Source of the DNA: Vulcaniibacterium tengchongense | GTDB taxonomy: Bacteria; Pseudomonadota; Gammaproteobacteria; Xanthomonadales; Xanthomonadaceae | Direction of reading: 5' to 3' | Length of the DNA stretch: 64,000 bases | NCBI RefSeq assembly: GCF_003814555.1 | Contig: NZ_RKQN01000003.1 | Coordinates: forward strand, 293,611-357,610 | Shown: in pieces, positions 8,183 to 18,216 of the stretch | Position numbering within the stretch: the stretch's first letter is position 1 | Layout: each line of letters opens with the position of its first letter | Notes under the pieces: model-generated | Told to the model about the DNA's origin: nothing | Seen by the model: only the letters and a program-made list of their open reading frames with translations | Databases searched by the model: none | Translations under genes and position numbers: made by a program

Positions 8183-10216
8183 TTACTCGAAGACCGGTTT
8201 CACGTCGCCCGAGCCCGCCGCGGCGAGGCGCTCGAGCAGCGTCGGCCAGTCGACGCGGCGGTTGAAGCCGATCACGCTCAAGCGCGGCAGGCCCGCGCCG
8301 GCGACGATGATGAAGCCCGGCCCGGCCGAGCCCAGCCCGTCCATCTCGCAGACTTGCTCGGCGAGGCGGCAGCCGATGCCGAGGCGCGCGTAGCCGAAGT
8401 CGTCGAACAGGCCGATCAGCCGCGCCTGCAGGCTGCCCATGAACGAGGCGTCGCTGACGCTCGAAAGATCCTGCACCGCGCGCTGGCTGATGCGCTGGCG
8501 CACGCCGGCGCGGCGCGCGGCGGCGCGGTCGGTGCGCAGCCGCGCGTCGAACGCGACCGGGGTCCAATCGACCAGGCGCAGCCCGGCGACCTCGCCGTCG
8601 AGCTTGCCGGTGATGCTGCCGAAGCCGAGCACGCCGGTGAGCGACTGCAGGTCGATGTCGTCGAAGGCGATGTCGGCCGACAACGTCGGCGCCACGCCGA
8701 ACGGCCGCTCCATCGCCAGCGACGACACCTGCACCGCGCCGCCGAACAGGTGCACCGCCAGGCCGCCCTCGAACTCGAGCCGGTCGTCGGCGTAGCGCGC
8801 CTGCGGGATGTGCCCGGTCAGTTCGCCGGCGAACGGTGGCCATTGCAGCGCAGCGGCCAGGCGCGCGATGTCGAGCCGCTCGAGGTCGAGGCCGAAATTC
8901 AGCTCCAGGCCGCGTCCGTCCGCGGGCGGGCGCAGGCGCATGTGCGCGAGGCGGGCGCGGCCGCCGAGCAGCGGCACCGCGACCTCGTCCGCCAGGCGAA
9001 GTTCGCCGCGCTCGCCCAGCAGCGGCAGGCGCGCTGCGCCAAAGTCGAGGCCGTGCAGCTCGCCGCCCTGCCAGCGCAGTTCGCTGCGCAGGCTCTCGGC
9101 GGACGAGAAGCGCACGTCGCCGGCGAGGTCGGCGACGCGGAAGCGCCCCTGCGGGTCGTCGACCGCGACCCCGTCCAGGCGCAGGTCGAACTCGTGCAGG
9201 GCGCCCGCGTCGTAGCGCAGGCGCGCAGCGGCCGCGCCGGCCAGCCGCAGGTCGGCGAGGCCGGCGACGCCGAGGAAGCCGGACAGATAGCCGTCGCGCA
9301 ATGCGCGCAGGTCCGGCATCGCCGCGCCCACGTCCAGCGCGCGCAGTCCCGCATCGGCGCCGAGCACGGCGCGGCCGTCGACCCGCAGCACGCCCGGGTC
9401 GTCCCAGTGCAGGCGCGGCAATCGCCACGGCCCCTCGCCGTCGCGTTCGGCTTCCAGCGCGAACGCGACTCGGCGCCGCTGCAGGGCGAGGTAGGCGTTG
9501 CCGAACAGCAGCTCGCCGCCGCGCACGGCGCCGGCGACGCCGACGCGGGTGGCCCGTTCGCCGAAACGCGCGCGCAGCTCCACTGCCGCGCCGACGCCCT
9601 CGGCGGCGACGCGGCCGTCGGGCGTGTCCAGCGCGGCGCCGTCGATCCGCAGCGGGCCTTCGACCCGCAGGTCGGCGCCGCTGGGGGCGATCACGTCGAG
9701 CCGCCCGTCCACGCTGCCGGCGCTCAGGCGCGGCGCGGCCCAGGCCTGCGCAAGCAGTGCCTGGGCCCAGGCCAGCGGAACGCGGGCCAGCTCGATCCGG
9801 GTCAGCTCGGGCGTGGCGGCGTCGCGCCGCAATCGGATCGCGCTGCGGCGATCGTGCAGCCGTGCGGCGGTACGCGCATCGTCGAGCTCGATCGCCAGGC
9901 GCAACGGACGGCCGCGGCCGGCGCGCACGTCGCCCTCGCAACGCCAGCGCGCGCCGTCGCGGCGCAGCGGGCAGCGCCACTGCAGGTCATGGAAGCGATA
10001 GCCCAGCTCCGGCGCCTCCACGCGCGCGGCCTGCAGCGACAGCACGCCCTCGCGCGCCTGCGCCGGCCAGTCCAGGCGCACGCGCACGCCGTCCAGGGTC
10101 GCCACCGCGGTGCTCACGCGCGCGATCCGCGCCTGCGCGCTGCGCGCTGCCGCCTCGCTGGCGGTCGCCGCCGCGACGAGCAGCAGGCAACCGAGCAGGA
10201 ACCGCAATCGGGTCAT
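8183..10216 (-). CDS. YdbH-like AsmA-superfamily envelope protein
   Basis: About 677 residues. The start at 10216 (MTRLRFLLGCLLLVAAATAS) places one hydrophobic N-terminal segment directly at the start; the longer reading from 10300 buries it. The rest is a long run of alternating amphipathic beta strands rich in Leu, Arg and Gly, typical of bridge-like lipid-transport proteins. The C-terminal part (LQSLTGVLGFGSITGKLDG, then FARLGIG-type text) matches YdbH/DUF3971-like ends, where the protein contacts its outer-membrane lipoprotein partner. It is followed by the DUF1318 lipoprotein gene, the partner expected. Predicted role: phospholipid movement between inner and outer membrane. Confidence 0.75.
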   Translation of the reverse strand: MTRLRFLLGCLLLVAAATASEAAARSAQARIARVSTAVATLDGVRVRLDWPAQAREGVLSLQAARVEAPELGYRFHDLQWRCPLRRDGARWRCEGDVRAGRGRPLRLAIELDDARTAARLHDRRSAIRLRRDAATPELTRIELARVPLAWAQALLAQAWAAPRLSAGSVDGRLDVIAPSGADLRVEGPLRIDGAALDTPDGRVAAEGVGAAVELRARFGERATRVGVAGAVRGGELLFGNAYLALQRRRVAFALEAERDGEGPWRLPRLHWDDPGVLRVDGRAVLGADAGLRALDVGAAMPDLRALRDGYLSGFLGVAGLADLRLAGAAAARLRYDAGALHEFDLRLDGVAVDDPQGRFRVADLAGDVRFSSAESLRSELRWQGGELHGLDFGAARLPLLGERGELRLADEVAVPLLGGRARLAHMRLRPPADGRGLELNFGLDLERLDIARLAAALQWPPFAGELTGHIPQARYADDRLEFEGGLAVHLFGGAVQVSSLAMERPFGVAPTLSADIAFDDIDLQSLTGVLGFGSITGKLDGEVAGLRLVDWTPVAFDARLRTDRAAARRAGVRQRISQRAVQDLSSVSDASFMGSLQARLIGLFDDFGYARLGIGCRLAEQVCEMDGLGSAGPGFIIVAGAGLPRLSVIGFNRRVDWPTLLERLAAAGSGDVKPVFE

Positions 10217-10306
10217 CGTCCGCGCTTCCGGCGCCGGTTCGGGCCGGCGCCCACCCGCCCTCGTGCCGGCCGCGGCGAGCCGCCGGGCGTCGCTTTCCAT
10301 GCGCTC

Positions 10307-10434
10307 GCCACGCCGCGCACGCGGCCGGGGACCTGGGCTGGCGCGACCTTCGGCGGCAGGGACGCCGCCGCCGAAGAGCCCACGGGAACGGGCTCACCGC
10401 GTGCCGCACCAGTCCTTCCCGCCGGCCGCGCTCC
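10307..10434. repeat. dispersed palindromic repeat, copy 2
   Basis: Second copy of the repeat at 5742-5857: the GCCACGCCGC edge, the GCGCGACCTTCGGCGGC palindrome and the GCCGGCCGCGCTCC edge are colinear, with small indels. It lies in the 376-base gap (10217-10592) between the divergent YdbH-like and REC-HPt genes. Nothing else was recognised in that gap. Confidence 0.6.
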
Positions 10435-10592
10435 ACCCGTTCCCCATGCGCGGGAAAAAGGCCCTTCGCCGCCCCCGGACCGATGGGGCGGCCGCGCCGC
10501 CGGCGACCCGGCGGCGCATTGGCCGGACGCGGACACAGGTTCTAAGATCGGCGGCGCCATCCGCGCAGCATACCGACAGGACGCGCACGACG

Positions 10593-11333
10593 ATGACGCC
10601 CGACGGACCGCCCCGCCTGCTGCTGGTCGAAGACGATCCCACCAGCCGCGCCTTCTTCGCTGCCGCGCTGCAAGGCCTGCCCGCCGAGGTCGATGCCGCC
10701 GACGGCGTGGCCGCGGCCGCCGCCCTGGCCCGGCGCCACCGCTACGCCCTGTGGCTGATCGACGCGCACCTGCCCGACGGCAGCGGCGCCGAGCTGCTGG
10801 CGCGCCTGCGCGCGCACGATGCGCGCACGCCCGCCCTCGCCCACACCGCCGCGCACGAGCGCGACGTCCACGACGCGCTGCGCGCGGCGGGGTTCGCCGA
10901 CGTGCTGGTCAAGCCGCTGTCCGCCGACGCGCTGCAGCGCGCGGCGCGCGCGCGGCTCGGCGGTTCCGCGGGCGTCCGCGAAGCGGCCTCGGACTACCGC
11001 GACGACGCCGAAGCGCCGCTGTGGGACGACGACGCGGCGCTGCGCGCGCTGAACGGCCAGCGCGGCCACGTCGATTCGTTGCGCGGGCTGTTCGTCAAGG
11101 AGCTGCCGAAGACCTTGCAGGCGATCGCCGCGGCGGCCGCGCGCAGCGACAGCGAGGCGGTACGCGGCGAACTGCACCGGCTGCGCGCCAGTTGCGGCTT
11201 CGTCGGCGCGGCGCGGCTGGAGGCGGCGGTGCGTGCGCTGCAGGCCGCGCCCGCCAGCCCCGACGCGCTGGCGCGGCTGCGCGCGACCGCCGAACTGACC
11301 CTCGCGCGCAGGCCCGCCGGGCCGGCCGCATGA
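10593..11333 (+). CDS. response-regulator receiver with C-terminal HPt domain
   Basis: 246 residues. A receiver domain (about 8-125) has acidic pair E14-D15-D16 (VEDD), phospho-acceptor D57 (LWLIDAHLPDG), T85 and K107 (VLVKP). An HPt domain (about 155-240) has HRLRASCGF with phosphorylatable H195. Such REC-HPt proteins act as phosphotransfer intermediates and lack a DNA-binding output. No histidine kinase gene adjoins it, so it is an orphan relay component; a hybrid kinase elsewhere is expected. The start at 10593 is where receiver homology begins, directly after a non-coding repeat. It is convergent with ggt (24-base gap). Confidence 0.85.
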   Translation: MTPDGPPRLLLVEDDPTSRAFFAAALQGLPAEVDAADGVAAAAALARRHRYALWLIDAHLPDGSGAELLARLRAHDARTPALAHTAAHERDVHDALRAAGFADVLVKPLSADALQRAARARLGGSAGVREAASDYRDDAEAPLWDDDAALRALNGQRGHVDSLRGLFVKELPKTLQAIAAAAARSDSEAVRGELHRLRASCGFVGAARLEAAVRALQAAPASPDALARLRATAELTLARRPAGPAA

Positions 11334-11357
11334 CGCCGCCGCGCGCGGCGCCGGGGC

Positions 11358-13106
11358 TCACTTGCGCCGCAGCTCCGCCGCCGGCACCACCTCGCCCCTG
11401 CCGACCGGGTTGCGTGGATCGCTGCCCGCCTCCAGCGCATCGCGGCGCCGGTCCCAGGCCACCGCCTGCAGGCTGCCCCAGGTGTCGCTGGAGCGGCGGC
11501 CGTCGCCGTTTTCCTGCGGCACGTCCACGGTATGGCCGAGCGCGCGCAGCCGCGCGATGGTCTCCGCGGAGAGCGCGTCGCGCTCGATCGAGATCGCATC
11601 CGGCAGCCACTGGTGGTGGTAGCGCGGCAGCGCCACGACTTCCGGCGCATTGAGCCCATCGGCGAACCCGAGCACGCCGAGCAGCACCATCGTGATGATG
11701 CGGCTGCCGCCCGGCGTGCCGAGCGCCACCACCTTGTCCGGCGAGACCATGAAGGTCGGCGTCATCGAGCTGAGCATGCGCTTGCCCGGCTTCGGCGCGT
11801 TGGCGTCGAAGCCCATCACCCCGAACGCGTTCGGGGTTCCGGGCTTGAGCGCGAAGTCGTCCATCTCGTTGTTCAGCAGCACGCCGGTGCCGGGCGCGAC
11901 CAGGCCCGAGCCGAACAGCAGGTTCACCGTCTGGGTGGCGGCGACGCGGTTGCCTTCGGCGTCGATGATCGAGAAGTGCGTGGTCTCCTCGTCCTCCAGC
12001 GGCGTCGGCTGGCCCGACAGCAGCGCGCTGGGCGTGGCGCGGTCGGGATTGATCGTGGCGCGCAAGCCGGCGGCGTAGTCGCGCGAGGTGAGTGTCTTGA
12101 CCGGGATTCGCACGAAATCCGGATCGCCGAGGTAGAAGGTGCGGTCGCGGAATGCGCGGCGCATCGATTCGACCGTCAGGTGCACGCGCTGCGCCGGTTC
12201 CAGCCGGGCCAGGTCCCACGGCTCGAGGATCTGCAGCATCTGCGCCAGGGCGATGCCGCCGGAGGACGGCGGCGGCGCGGTGACGATCTCCCAGCCGTCG
12301 TACTCGAAGCGCAGCGGTTCGCGTTCGCGCACGCGGTAGCCGGCCAGCTCGTCCGCGCTCCAGCGGCCGCCCTCGGCGCGCACGCCCTCGAGCAGCCGCT
12401 GCGCGATCTCGCCGCGGTAGAAACCGTCGAAGCCGCGCTCGGCCAGCCGCTCCAGCGTGCGCGCCAGGTCCGGCTGGCGGAACGTCTGGCCCTCCTGCAA
12501 CGGCCGGCCTTCCGGCTCGAACACCGCGCGCGTGCCGGGATAGCGCTGCATCACCGCACGCCGCTGCGCGTAGCCGCGCGCCATCCGCGCATAGACCGGA
12601 AAGCCGTCGCGGGCGATGCGGATCGCCGGCTGCAACGAGGCCTTCAGCGGCAGCCGGCCATAGCGCTGCGACAGGTGCACCAGGGCCGCCGGCAGGCCGG
12701 GGATGCCGGCCGCCCACGGTCCGTTGGTGGCGCGGTCGCGGTCGAGCCCGCCGTTCCCGTCGAGATACGCCTGCGGCGTGGCCGCGGCCGGCGCGGTCTC
12801 GCGCGCGTCGACGAACACGTCGCGGTTCCGCTTCGCGTCGTGCAGCAGGAAGAAGCCGCCGCCGCCGAGGCCGGAGCTGATCGGCTCGACCACCGACAGC
12901 GTCGCCGACACCGCGACCGCGGCATCGAACGCGTTGCCGCCCTGCGCCAGAATCTCGAAGCCGGCGCGGGTGGCCAGCTCGTGCGCGCTGGCGATGGCCG
13001 CGCCGGGCGGATGCTGCGCCGGCCCGCTCTGCCGCGCCTGCAGCGGCAGGGTCGCGGTGCACAACAGGCTGAAGGTCAGCAAGACCCGCAAGACGGCGGC
13101 ACGCAT
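11358..13106 (-). CDS. ggt: gamma-glutamyltranspeptidase precursor
   Basis: 582 residues with a Sec signal (hydrophobic 5-22, ending near QAR). It is an Ntn hydrolase that cleaves itself before the first Thr of EETTHFS (T375), which becomes the N-terminal nucleophile of the small subunit. Other motifs are ASAHELATRAGFEIL (39-53), GGGGFFLLHD (81-90), PPPSSGGI (278-285) and LSSMTPTF in the small subunit. It hydrolyses or transfers the gamma-glutamyl group of glutathione in the periplasm. It is single, with convergent downstream and ferredoxin upstream neighbours. Confidence 0.95.
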   Translation of the reverse strand: MRAAVLRVLLTFSLLCTATLPLQARQSGPAQHPPGAAIASAHELATRAGFEILAQGGNAFDAAVAVSATLSVVEPISSGLGGGGFFLLHDAKRNRDVFVDARETAPAAATPQAYLDGNGGLDRDRATNGPWAAGIPGLPAALVHLSQRYGRLPLKASLQPAIRIARDGFPVYARMARGYAQRRAVMQRYPGTRAVFEPEGRPLQEGQTFRQPDLARTLERLAERGFDGFYRGEIAQRLLEGVRAEGGRWSADELAGYRVREREPLRFEYDGWEIVTAPPPSSGGIALAQMLQILEPWDLARLEPAQRVHLTVESMRRAFRDRTFYLGDPDFVRIPVKTLTSRDYAAGLRATINPDRATPSALLSGQPTPLEDEETTHFSIIDAEGNRVAATQTVNLLFGSGLVAPGTGVLLNNEMDDFALKPGTPNAFGVMGFDANAPKPGKRMLSSMTPTFMVSPDKVVALGTPGGSRIITMVLLGVLGFADGLNAPEVVALPRYHHQWLPDAISIERDALSAETIARLRALGHTVDVPQENGDGRRSSDTWGSLQAVAWDRRRDALEAGSDPRNPVGRGEVVPAAELRRK

Positions 13107-13383
13107 CGGCTGGCTCCTGTATCGATGGGGCTACGGACCGGAAGATAGCGGCTCGGCCGCTTCGGCGCCCGGGGAACGCCGGAACTGATTTTTCCGCGGA
13201 CGGGCGCGATCCGGCGAATCCGCCTCGCCGCGGACGCGCGCCGGCCGGCGCCGCGGATGAAACGGCGGGCGACCGGCATGCGGTGCGGCGCGAGCGCTTC
13301 GCGATCGGGACACGGCAGGCGGCCGAACGACGGCTTCGCACGACCACCGGCGAAGCGGCGGGCGCCGCTTCGCCGCGACCGCA

Positions 13384-13632
13384 TCATCGCCCCTGCAACC
13401 GGGCGAGCTTGGCCAGCAGCTGCTCCTGCGTTTCCGGGAACGCCGGGTCCGGATCGATGCATTCGACCGGGCACACCGCCACGCACTGCGGCTCGTCGAA
13501 ATGGCCGACGCATTCGGTGCAGCGCGCCGGATCGATCACATAGATCGTCTCGCCCTGCGCGATCGCCTGGTTCGGGCAGGCCGGCTCGCAGACGTCGCAG
13601 TTGATGCAGAGATCGTTGATCTTGAGGGACAT
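13384..13632 (-). CDS. YfhL-type 2[4Fe-4S] ferredoxin
   Basis: 82 residues with two clusters of cysteines: C9, C12, C15, C19 (CINCDVCEPACP) and a second set, CTECVGHFDEPQCVAVCPVEC, with the six- to eight-residue insertion between second and third Cys that marks the YfhL/Alvin ferredoxin clade (low-potential clusters). A C-terminal helix (about 65-82) is also typical. The donor or acceptor is unknown. No tRNA hydroxylation or other partner genes adjoin it. About 250 bases before ggt show nothing recognisable. Confidence 0.92.
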   Translation of the reverse strand: MSLKINDLCINCDVCEPACPNQAIAQGETIYVIDPARCTECVGHFDEPQCVAVCPVECIDPDPAFPETQEQLLAKLARLQGR

Positions 13633-13834
13633 GCGCTTCGGAGCCTGGCACGGCCTCGGCCATGCCTGGGCCGTGGTTTCCGCGAAAGGCGGGCTGTGGC
13701 CGCCGGAAGGCGGCGCTTTCGGGCCGCTCGCCGTAGCGGATATGGGGACGCCGGGACCGGTTGAAAGGCGTCGCCCCGCCGCTTTCGCGAGAGCGCGGAG
13801 CGGGCCCGCGAAGACGAGGCACCGAAGCCGCTGG

Positions 13835-13854
13835 ATCCCCGCTTTCGCGGGGAT
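13835..13854. repeat. short REP-like palindrome
   Basis: ATCCCCGC-TTTC-GCGGGGAT, the well-known dispersed palindrome of many proteobacteria. Read in protein frames it gives the familiar RESGDP text. It lies in the 270-base gap between the ferredoxin and lipoprotein genes. A decayed relative (TTTCCGGCGAAGGCGGGAG) is near 26006-26024. Confidence 0.6.
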
Positions 13855-13902
13855 GAGGGTTCCGCGAGGCGTGGCCGCCGGTGGCGGCCACGCGCGGGAT
13901 CG

Positions 13903-14394
13903 TCACTTGACCTCGAAGAACTCGAACTTCGCGCCGGACGGCGCGACCGCGGCCTTGACCCGCTCGCTGTCGGCCGGCGCGCCGATGAACAGCACGCGCA
14001 CGCCGTTCATGCTGCCGGCCTGGGCGCCGGCGAACGCGGCCACCGCCAGGTCGGCGCTCTTGGCCGAGTTCTGCGAACCGAACGCCAGCAGCGTGCCTTC
14101 GACGCCGCCGCGCGAGACGTCGGTCTTGGCCTTCTCCAGCTGGCGGTCGTACTCGCCCTGGAAGTCAGGACCGGCCGGATCGGGCAGCGTGTACAGGTAG
14201 ACGTTGGTCGCGCCCTCGATGTTGCGCTTGACCACCTCGGTCAGATACTTGTCCCACGCGGCGCTGTCGGTGGTGGTCGGCGCGGTCAGCGGCGCCTCGA
14301 CGACCTCGGCCGGCTTGGCCTCTTCCTTCTGGCAGGCGGCCAGCAGCGGCAACGACAGGCAGGCGATCAGCAGCAGGCGGGTGGTGCTCTTCAT
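13903..14394 (-). CDS. small lipoprotein of unknown function
   Basis: 163 residues starting MKSTTRLLLIACLSLPLLAAC, a lipoprotein signal with Cys at 21 and AGGGGA upstream of the ATG. The mature part has a short Lys/Glu/Pro/Thr linker and a mixed alpha/beta domain (about 45-160) ending GAKFEFFEVK. I do not recognise a named family. The start of coaD's stop region lies 32 bases upstream, so it may be co-transcribed with rsmD-coaD, with a possible envelope role. Confidence 0.75.
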   Translation of the reverse strand: MKSTTRLLLIACLSLPLLAACQKEEAKPAEVVEAPLTAPTTTDSAAWDKYLTEVVKRNIEGATNVYLYTLPDPAGPDFQGEYDRQLEKAKTDVSRGGVEGTLLAFGSQNSAKSADLAVAAFAGAQAGSMNGVRVLFIGAPADSERVKAAVAPSGAKFEFFEVK

Positions 14395-14426
14395 CGGGAT
14401 TCCCCTATTTCGTGCTTGGGTGGACA

Positions 14427-15608
<1,182 letters not shown>

Positions 15609-15651
15609 CTAGCATGTAGCCATTCTCGCGCATTCGCCGACGTTCCCCTCG

Positions 15652-16926
15652 ATGCTCAGTCTTTTCCGCCGCAAGAAGCCACACGACGCCAAGCCCGAGG
15701 GCGAGCGCTACAGCATCGAGGAACTGGCCGCGGCGTTCCCGGGCGCGCCCGCGGACGCCACTGCGGCGCGGGCCGAACCGGCTGCGGAAACGGCCGCCGA
15801 GGCGCCGCCGCCGCCGGAGGCGGGCCCCGAAGCTCGACCGGAACCGGCGCGGCGCGAATCCGGAGCGCCCGAGGCGGCCGCGCCGGCCGACGCGGCGGCC
15901 GCCGCCGAACCGATCCCGGCCGAAGCCATCGCCGCGGCGATGGACGTCGAGCCGGCGCCGGCGCCGTCCGAACCGCTGCCCGCGGCCGAACCGGCGCCGG
16001 CGCCCAGCGGCAAGCCCGGCTGGCGCGAGCGCCTGCGCGGCAGCCTGTTCGCGCGCAGCTTCGGCGGACTGTTCTCGCGCAACCCCAAGCTCGACGACGC
16101 GCTGCTCGACGAGGTCGAGACGGCGCTGATCACCGCCGACGTGGGCGTCACCGCGACCACCCAACTGGTCGAAGGCCTGCGCAAGCGGATGAAGGCGCGC
16201 GAGTTCGCCGATGCCGACGCGTTGCGCGCCGCGCTGCGCGCCGAGCTGATCGCGATGCTGCAGCCGGTGGCGCAGCCGTTGCGCATCGACGAGGCGGCGC
16301 GCCCGTTCGTGCTGCTGACCGTCGGCGTCAACGGCGTCGGCAAGACCACCACCATCGGCAAGCTCGCCCGCCGCTTCAAGGACGAGGGCCGCAGCCTGAT
16401 GCTCGCCGCCGGCGACACCTTCCGCGCCGCCGCCGTCGCGCAACTGCAGGCCTGGGGCGAGCGCAACGGCGTGGCGGTGATCGCGCAGGGCCAGAACGCG
16501 GACGCCGCCTCGGTCGCGTTCGACGCGCTGCAGGCGGCGAAGGCGCGCGGTACCCAGGTGCTGATCGCCGACACCGCCGGGCGCCTGCACACCCAGACCG
16601 GGCTGATGAACGAGCTCGGCAAGATCAAGCGGGTGCTGCAGAAGCTGGACCCGGCCGCGCCGCACGAGGTGCTGATGGTGATCGACGGCACCACCGGCCA
16701 GAACGCGCTCAGCCAGCTGCGCCAGTTCCACGCCGCGGTCGGCGTCACCGGGCTGGTGGTGACCAAGCTCGACGGCACCGCCAAGGGCGGCGTGGTGTTC
16801 GCGCTGGCGCGCGAGTTCGGCATCCCGATCCGCTTCGCCGGCATCGGCGAGCGGCCGGAGGACCTGCGCGTGTTCGACGCCGAAGCCTTCGTCGACGCGC
16901 TGCTGCCCGAAAGCCTCGGCGCCTGA
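15652..16926 (+). CDS. ftsY: signal recognition particle receptor FtsY
   Basis: 424 residues. An acidic Ala/Pro/Glu-rich A domain (about 10-120) precedes the N domain (about 125-210) and the SRP-type GTPase G domain. Motifs are GVNGVGKT (P-loop, 225-232), DTFRAAAVAQL (255-265), DTAGRLHT (307-314) and TKLDGTAKGG, with the C-terminal FIGxGE-type element present as FAGIGERPEDL. It docks Ffh-ribosome complexes at the inner membrane. The downstream AsmA-like gene begins 12 bases after the stop. Confidence 0.96.
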   Translation: MLSLFRRKKPHDAKPEGERYSIEELAAAFPGAPADATAARAEPAAETAAEAPPPPEAGPEARPEPARRESGAPEAAAPADAAAAAEPIPAEAIAAAMDVEPAPAPSEPLPAAEPAPAPSGKPGWRERLRGSLFARSFGGLFSRNPKLDDALLDEVETALITADVGVTATTQLVEGLRKRMKAREFADADALRAALRAELIAMLQPVAQPLRIDEAARPFVLLTVGVNGVGKTTTIGKLARRFKDEGRSLMLAAGDTFRAAAVAQLQAWGERNGVAVIAQGQNADAASVAFDALQAAKARGTQVLIADTAGRLHTQTGLMNELGKIKRVLQKLDPAAPHEVLMVIDGTTGQNALSQLRQFHAAVGVTGLVVTKLDGTAKGGVVFALAREFGIPIRFAGIGERPEDLRVFDAEAFVDALLPESLGA

Positions 16927-16938
16927 CCGCCGCCGCGC

Positions 16939-18216
16939 ATGCGCGCGCCAGCGCCCGGCAGCCCCCCGCCCGCCCGCGGGCCGCGACGGCGGCGCTTCGC
17001 GCTGACGGCGCTGGCCGCGGCGCTGCTCGTGCTGCCCGCGTTGCGCTGGGTCTCGCAACCGAGCGTCGTCGCCGGCGCGATCCTCGGCCGCGCCGGCGCC
17101 GCGCTCGGGCTGGAGATCGAAGCGCGCGGCGCCAGCGAATACCGCCTGCGCGGCACGCCGCGCCTGGTGCTGCGCGAGGTGACCGTCCGCGAGCCCGGGG
17201 CGGCGACGCCGCTGCTGCGCGCCGAGCGCATCGCCCTGGAGGTGCCGTGGGCCACGCTGCGTTCGCGCGGCGCGGACCTGGCCCTCGCGCGCATCGAACT
17301 GGACGCGCCGCGGCTCGAGCTGGGCGCGCTGCAGCGCTGGCAGGCCAAGCGCCCGCCCGGCCCGGCGATGCGCTGGCCGCGCCTCGGCGACGGCCTGCGC
17401 GTGACGCGCGGCACCCTGCTCGGCGACGGCTGGCGCATCGAAGCGCTCGATCTCGACCTGCCCTCGTTCCATCCCGACCGCCCCGGCACCGCGCGCCTGC
17501 AGGGCCGCGCGAGGTTCGGCACGACCCGGGTTCCGTTCGCGCTGCACGCCGCGCTGACCCGGCCGCGCGCGGGCGCCGGTCTCGGCGTGGCGGGCGGCCT
17601 GGGCGTGGAAACCCCGGGCGTGTCGCTGCCGATGCGGGTGCGGCTGTCCGGCCGCGTGCGCGCCGGCGCCGACGGCCTTGGCCTGGACGCGCTGAAGTTC
17701 GGCGCGCAGGCGCGCTACCGCGGCGGCGGCGCCGAGCTGCCGTTCGCGCTCGGCTTGGCGGGACCGCTGCGCTACCGCGGCGGCGCGCTGGCGCTGGCGC
17801 CGCTGGGCGTGGCGCTGCGCGGCGGCAACGCGATTCCGACGCTGGATGCGCACGGCGCGTTGCGCCTGGGCGGGCGCATGGACCTGCGGCTGCAAGGCGT
17901 GCTCGCCGACTGGCCGGCCGGCTGGCCGGCGCTGCCGGCGCCGCTCGACCGCGCGGGCGCGCCGTTGCCGTTCGCGCTGGACTACCGCGGCGGCGCCGAC
18001 TTTTCCGGCCCGGCGGCGTTGCAGTTGCGCCGCGCGGGCGCCGAGTTCGACGGCGGGTTCCGCCTGCCCGAGCTGCTCGCCTGGGTCGACGCCGGCGCGA
18101 GCCCGTCGCCGCTGCCGCCGCTGCGCGGCCGCCTGCGCGCGCCCGCGCTGGAACTGGCCGGCGCGCGGCTGGAAGGCGTGGAAGTCGAATTCGACGACGC
18201 CGGGGCCGCGCCATGA
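16939..18216 (+). CDS. AsmA-like envelope protein between ftsY and mutY
   Basis: 425 residues. An Arg-rich cytoplasmic start (MRAPAPGSPPPARGPRRRRF) leads to one hydrophobic segment (about 21-38) and then a long periplasmic region of repeated beta strands with Leu/Arg/Gly alternation (TPRLVLREVTVREPGAATPL and similar). This matches AsmA/TamB-like organisation. It overlaps mutY by four bases (ATGA at 18213), so it is probably translated together with it. A function in envelope lipid or outer-membrane protein handling is only inferred from fold-like features. Confidence 0.65.
   Translation: MRAPAPGSPPPARGPRRRRFALTALAAALLVLPALRWVSQPSVVAGAILGRAGAALGLEIEARGASEYRLRGTPRLVLREVTVREPGAATPLLRAERIALEVPWATLRSRGADLALARIELDAPRLELGALQRWQAKRPPGPAMRWPRLGDGLRVTRGTLLGDGWRIEALDLDLPSFHPDRPGTARLQGRARFGTTRVPFALHAALTRPRAGAGLGVAGGLGVETPGVSLPMRVRLSGRVRAGADGLGLDALKFGAQARYRGGGAELPFALGLAGPLRYRGGALALAPLGVALRGGNAIPTLDAHGALRLGGRMDLRLQGVLADWPAGWPALPAPLDRAGAPLPFALDYRGGADFSGPAALQLRRAGAEFDGGFRLPELLAWVDAGASPSPLPPLRGRLRAPALELAGARLEGVEVEFDDAGAAP

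Noticed and set aside
7196..11653. Very long open plus-strand frame (over 1400 codons) antisense to rlmD, DUF1318 and YdbH-like genes
   Set aside because: Arg/Ala/Gly-rich shadow of real minus-strand genes in high-GC DNA. It has no family motifs and crosses intergenic repeats.
15652..15995. Internal later start for FtsY to avoid the Ala/Glu/Pro-rich N-terminus
   Set aside because: An acidic A domain is usual in proteobacterial FtsY, and MLSLFRRKK at the first ATG is the expected membrane-binding start.
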